A stretch of DNA of 6,286 nt, taken from assembly GCA_029935275.1 (NCBI GenBank), contig JAOZKQ010000125.1, forward strand, positions 1 to 6,286, given 5' to 3'. The DNA comes from Bacteroidales bacterium (GTDB taxonomy: Bacteria; Bacteroidota; Bacteroidia; Bacteroidales; VadinHA17). Both the position numbers and the translations under genes were made by a program. Positions within the stretch are counted from its first letter, which is position 1. Every line of letters starts with the position of its first letter. Shown here piece after piece: positions 5,599-6,286 of the stretch. The notes beneath the pieces were generated by a model, which saw only the letters and a program-made list of their open reading frames with translations, was not told the DNA's origin and searched no databases.

Positions 5599-6286
5599 TT
5601 ATTGTTTTAATTTTCTAACTGTAAATTCATCATCGCTTAGACCTATATCATATTGAATATCAGAGGTAATCATCTTAGTAGTATGTTTCTTTTTCAAATC
5701 TTTCATGACAATTTCAATTGGAGACCAATAATTCCCAATCTTCGCAAAAGAATATGTCGCCTCTTTGAATTTTTGATTACCTTTATTATAGAATTCATAT
5801 ATTTCCGGACAATAATTCGTTTTATTGACTTTCATAATTATTTTAGAATAATCGGTTTTTAATTCCGGTTTAGGAATTAGTTCCAGGACATAATAATTTG
5901 CCTCTGTTCCGGTTAATTTAGGATTATATTTTTCTGCGAATGGTTTTGCTTCCATATCATCATAAGAAAAATCAGTGCCTGCAAAACTCTGGTTCTTAAC
6001 ATGAGAGGCAATTCTTCGTTCTTTACCAAATGCTGGCATATAAATATACATTACATCATTTGGTAATGATAAAAATGCTATACCAGCCTGAGATGATGGC
6101 GATGTAAAGCGAAATAACCGCGTATCACTGCCTTTTTGTAAAACATTGGCATCGCGTACTTTTTCTCTGTTTTGCTTGTCAATTAATACAATTTTTATTT
6201 TACTAGTTTGGTCTTTTGCTGAGTAAAGAACATCATCGGCTTTCTTTAGAATGGCATTTGCATCCTGTGCGTTTGCATTAAACCCT
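5599..6286 (-). CDS. LolA-like outer-membrane lipoprotein-sorting protein (start beyond the right edge)
   Basis: 228 codons are visible, reading in frame from 6285 to the TAA at 5601-5599. The ATG at 6051 is internal: 78 sense codons upstream are open and clearly part of the family. The first visible residues, GFNANAQ, look like the end of a signal peptide, so only the first 15 to 20 residues are missing, and the mature protein starts near DANAILKKADDVLYSAKD. Family motifs follow: TRLFRFTSPSSQAGIAFL, then MYIYMPAFGKERRI (visible residues 79-92) and FAGTDFSYDDM (101-111). These match the LolA-like family PF17131, annotated as outer membrane lipoprotein-sorting proteins. They have a LolA/LolB-type half-barrel that can hold lipid in the periplasm. 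They differ from classical LolA in often sitting beside RND/MMPL permeases rather than serving general lipoprotein export. Within this locus it is the first visible gene of the operon. Confidence 0.87.
   Translation of the reverse strand, partial: GFNANAQDANAILKKADDVLYSAKDQTSKIKIVLIDKQNREKVRDANVLQKGSDTRLFRFTSPSSQAGIAFLSLPNDVMYIYMPAFGKERRIASHVKNQSFAGTDFSYDDMEAKPFAEKYNPKLTGTEANYYVLELIPKPELKTDYSKIIMKVNKTNYCPEIYEFYNKGNQKFKEATYSFAKIGNYWSPIEIVMKDLKKKHTTKMITSDIQYDIGLSDDEFTVRKLKQ

Noticed and set aside
5653..5862. Open frame on the plus strand inside the LolA-like gene
   Set aside because: It is antisense to family-conserved coding sequence, and the Ile/Phe-rich translation is typical of a shadow frame.

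Overview
The window is AT-rich and tightly packed, and every gene reads on the minus strand. The style points to Bacteroidota: low G+C, mostly no Shine-Dalgarno sequence before the starts, signal peptides ending in -NAQ or -NSQ, and barrel-only Omp85 and LolA-like families that are common there. This is inference from style and families, not a phylogenetic placement.

In transcription order (right to left) it holds: a LolA-like periplasmic lipid or lipoprotein carrier whose start lies just beyond the right edge (5599-6286); a 116-bp gap filled by a large stem-loop; a patatin-like phospholipase (4604-5482); a family 2 glycosyltransferase (3903-4595), 8 bp downstream; a DUF1302-type outer-membrane barrel (2527-3906), overlapping the glycosyltransferase by 4 bp; a crotonase-fold protein with a degenerate active site (1689-2444); a BamA/TamA-type (Omp85) barrel without POTRA domains (468-1565); and the first 117 codons of an exported START-domain lipid-binding protein (1-351, cut by the left edge). 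The other gaps are 82, 123 and 116 bp. I see no tRNA, rRNA, CRISPR array, insertion sequence or convincing promoter. No gene-free stretch reaches 300 bp.

Taken together this looks like one cell-envelope lipid-handling locus. It has two outer-membrane barrels, two exported carriers with lipid-binding folds, an intracellular acyl hydrolase, a glycosyltransferase and an acyl-CoA-like fold. LolA-like proteins of this type and DUF1302 barrels are often neighbours of RND/MMPL transporters, so such a permease may lie just outside the window. The substrate cannot be read from this sequence; a glycolipid, a modified fatty acid, or a polyene-like outer-membrane lipid are all possible.

The points most worth a second look are: (1) a 23-bp stem-loop right after the LolA-like stop codon, whose only departures from perfect complementarity become G-U pairs in the sense RNA; (2) the crotonase homologue that lacks both catalytic glutamates; (3) the patatin and Omp85 barrel encoded separately in one cluster, where PlpD-type proteins fuse them; and (4) the combination as a candidate envelope lipid export system.
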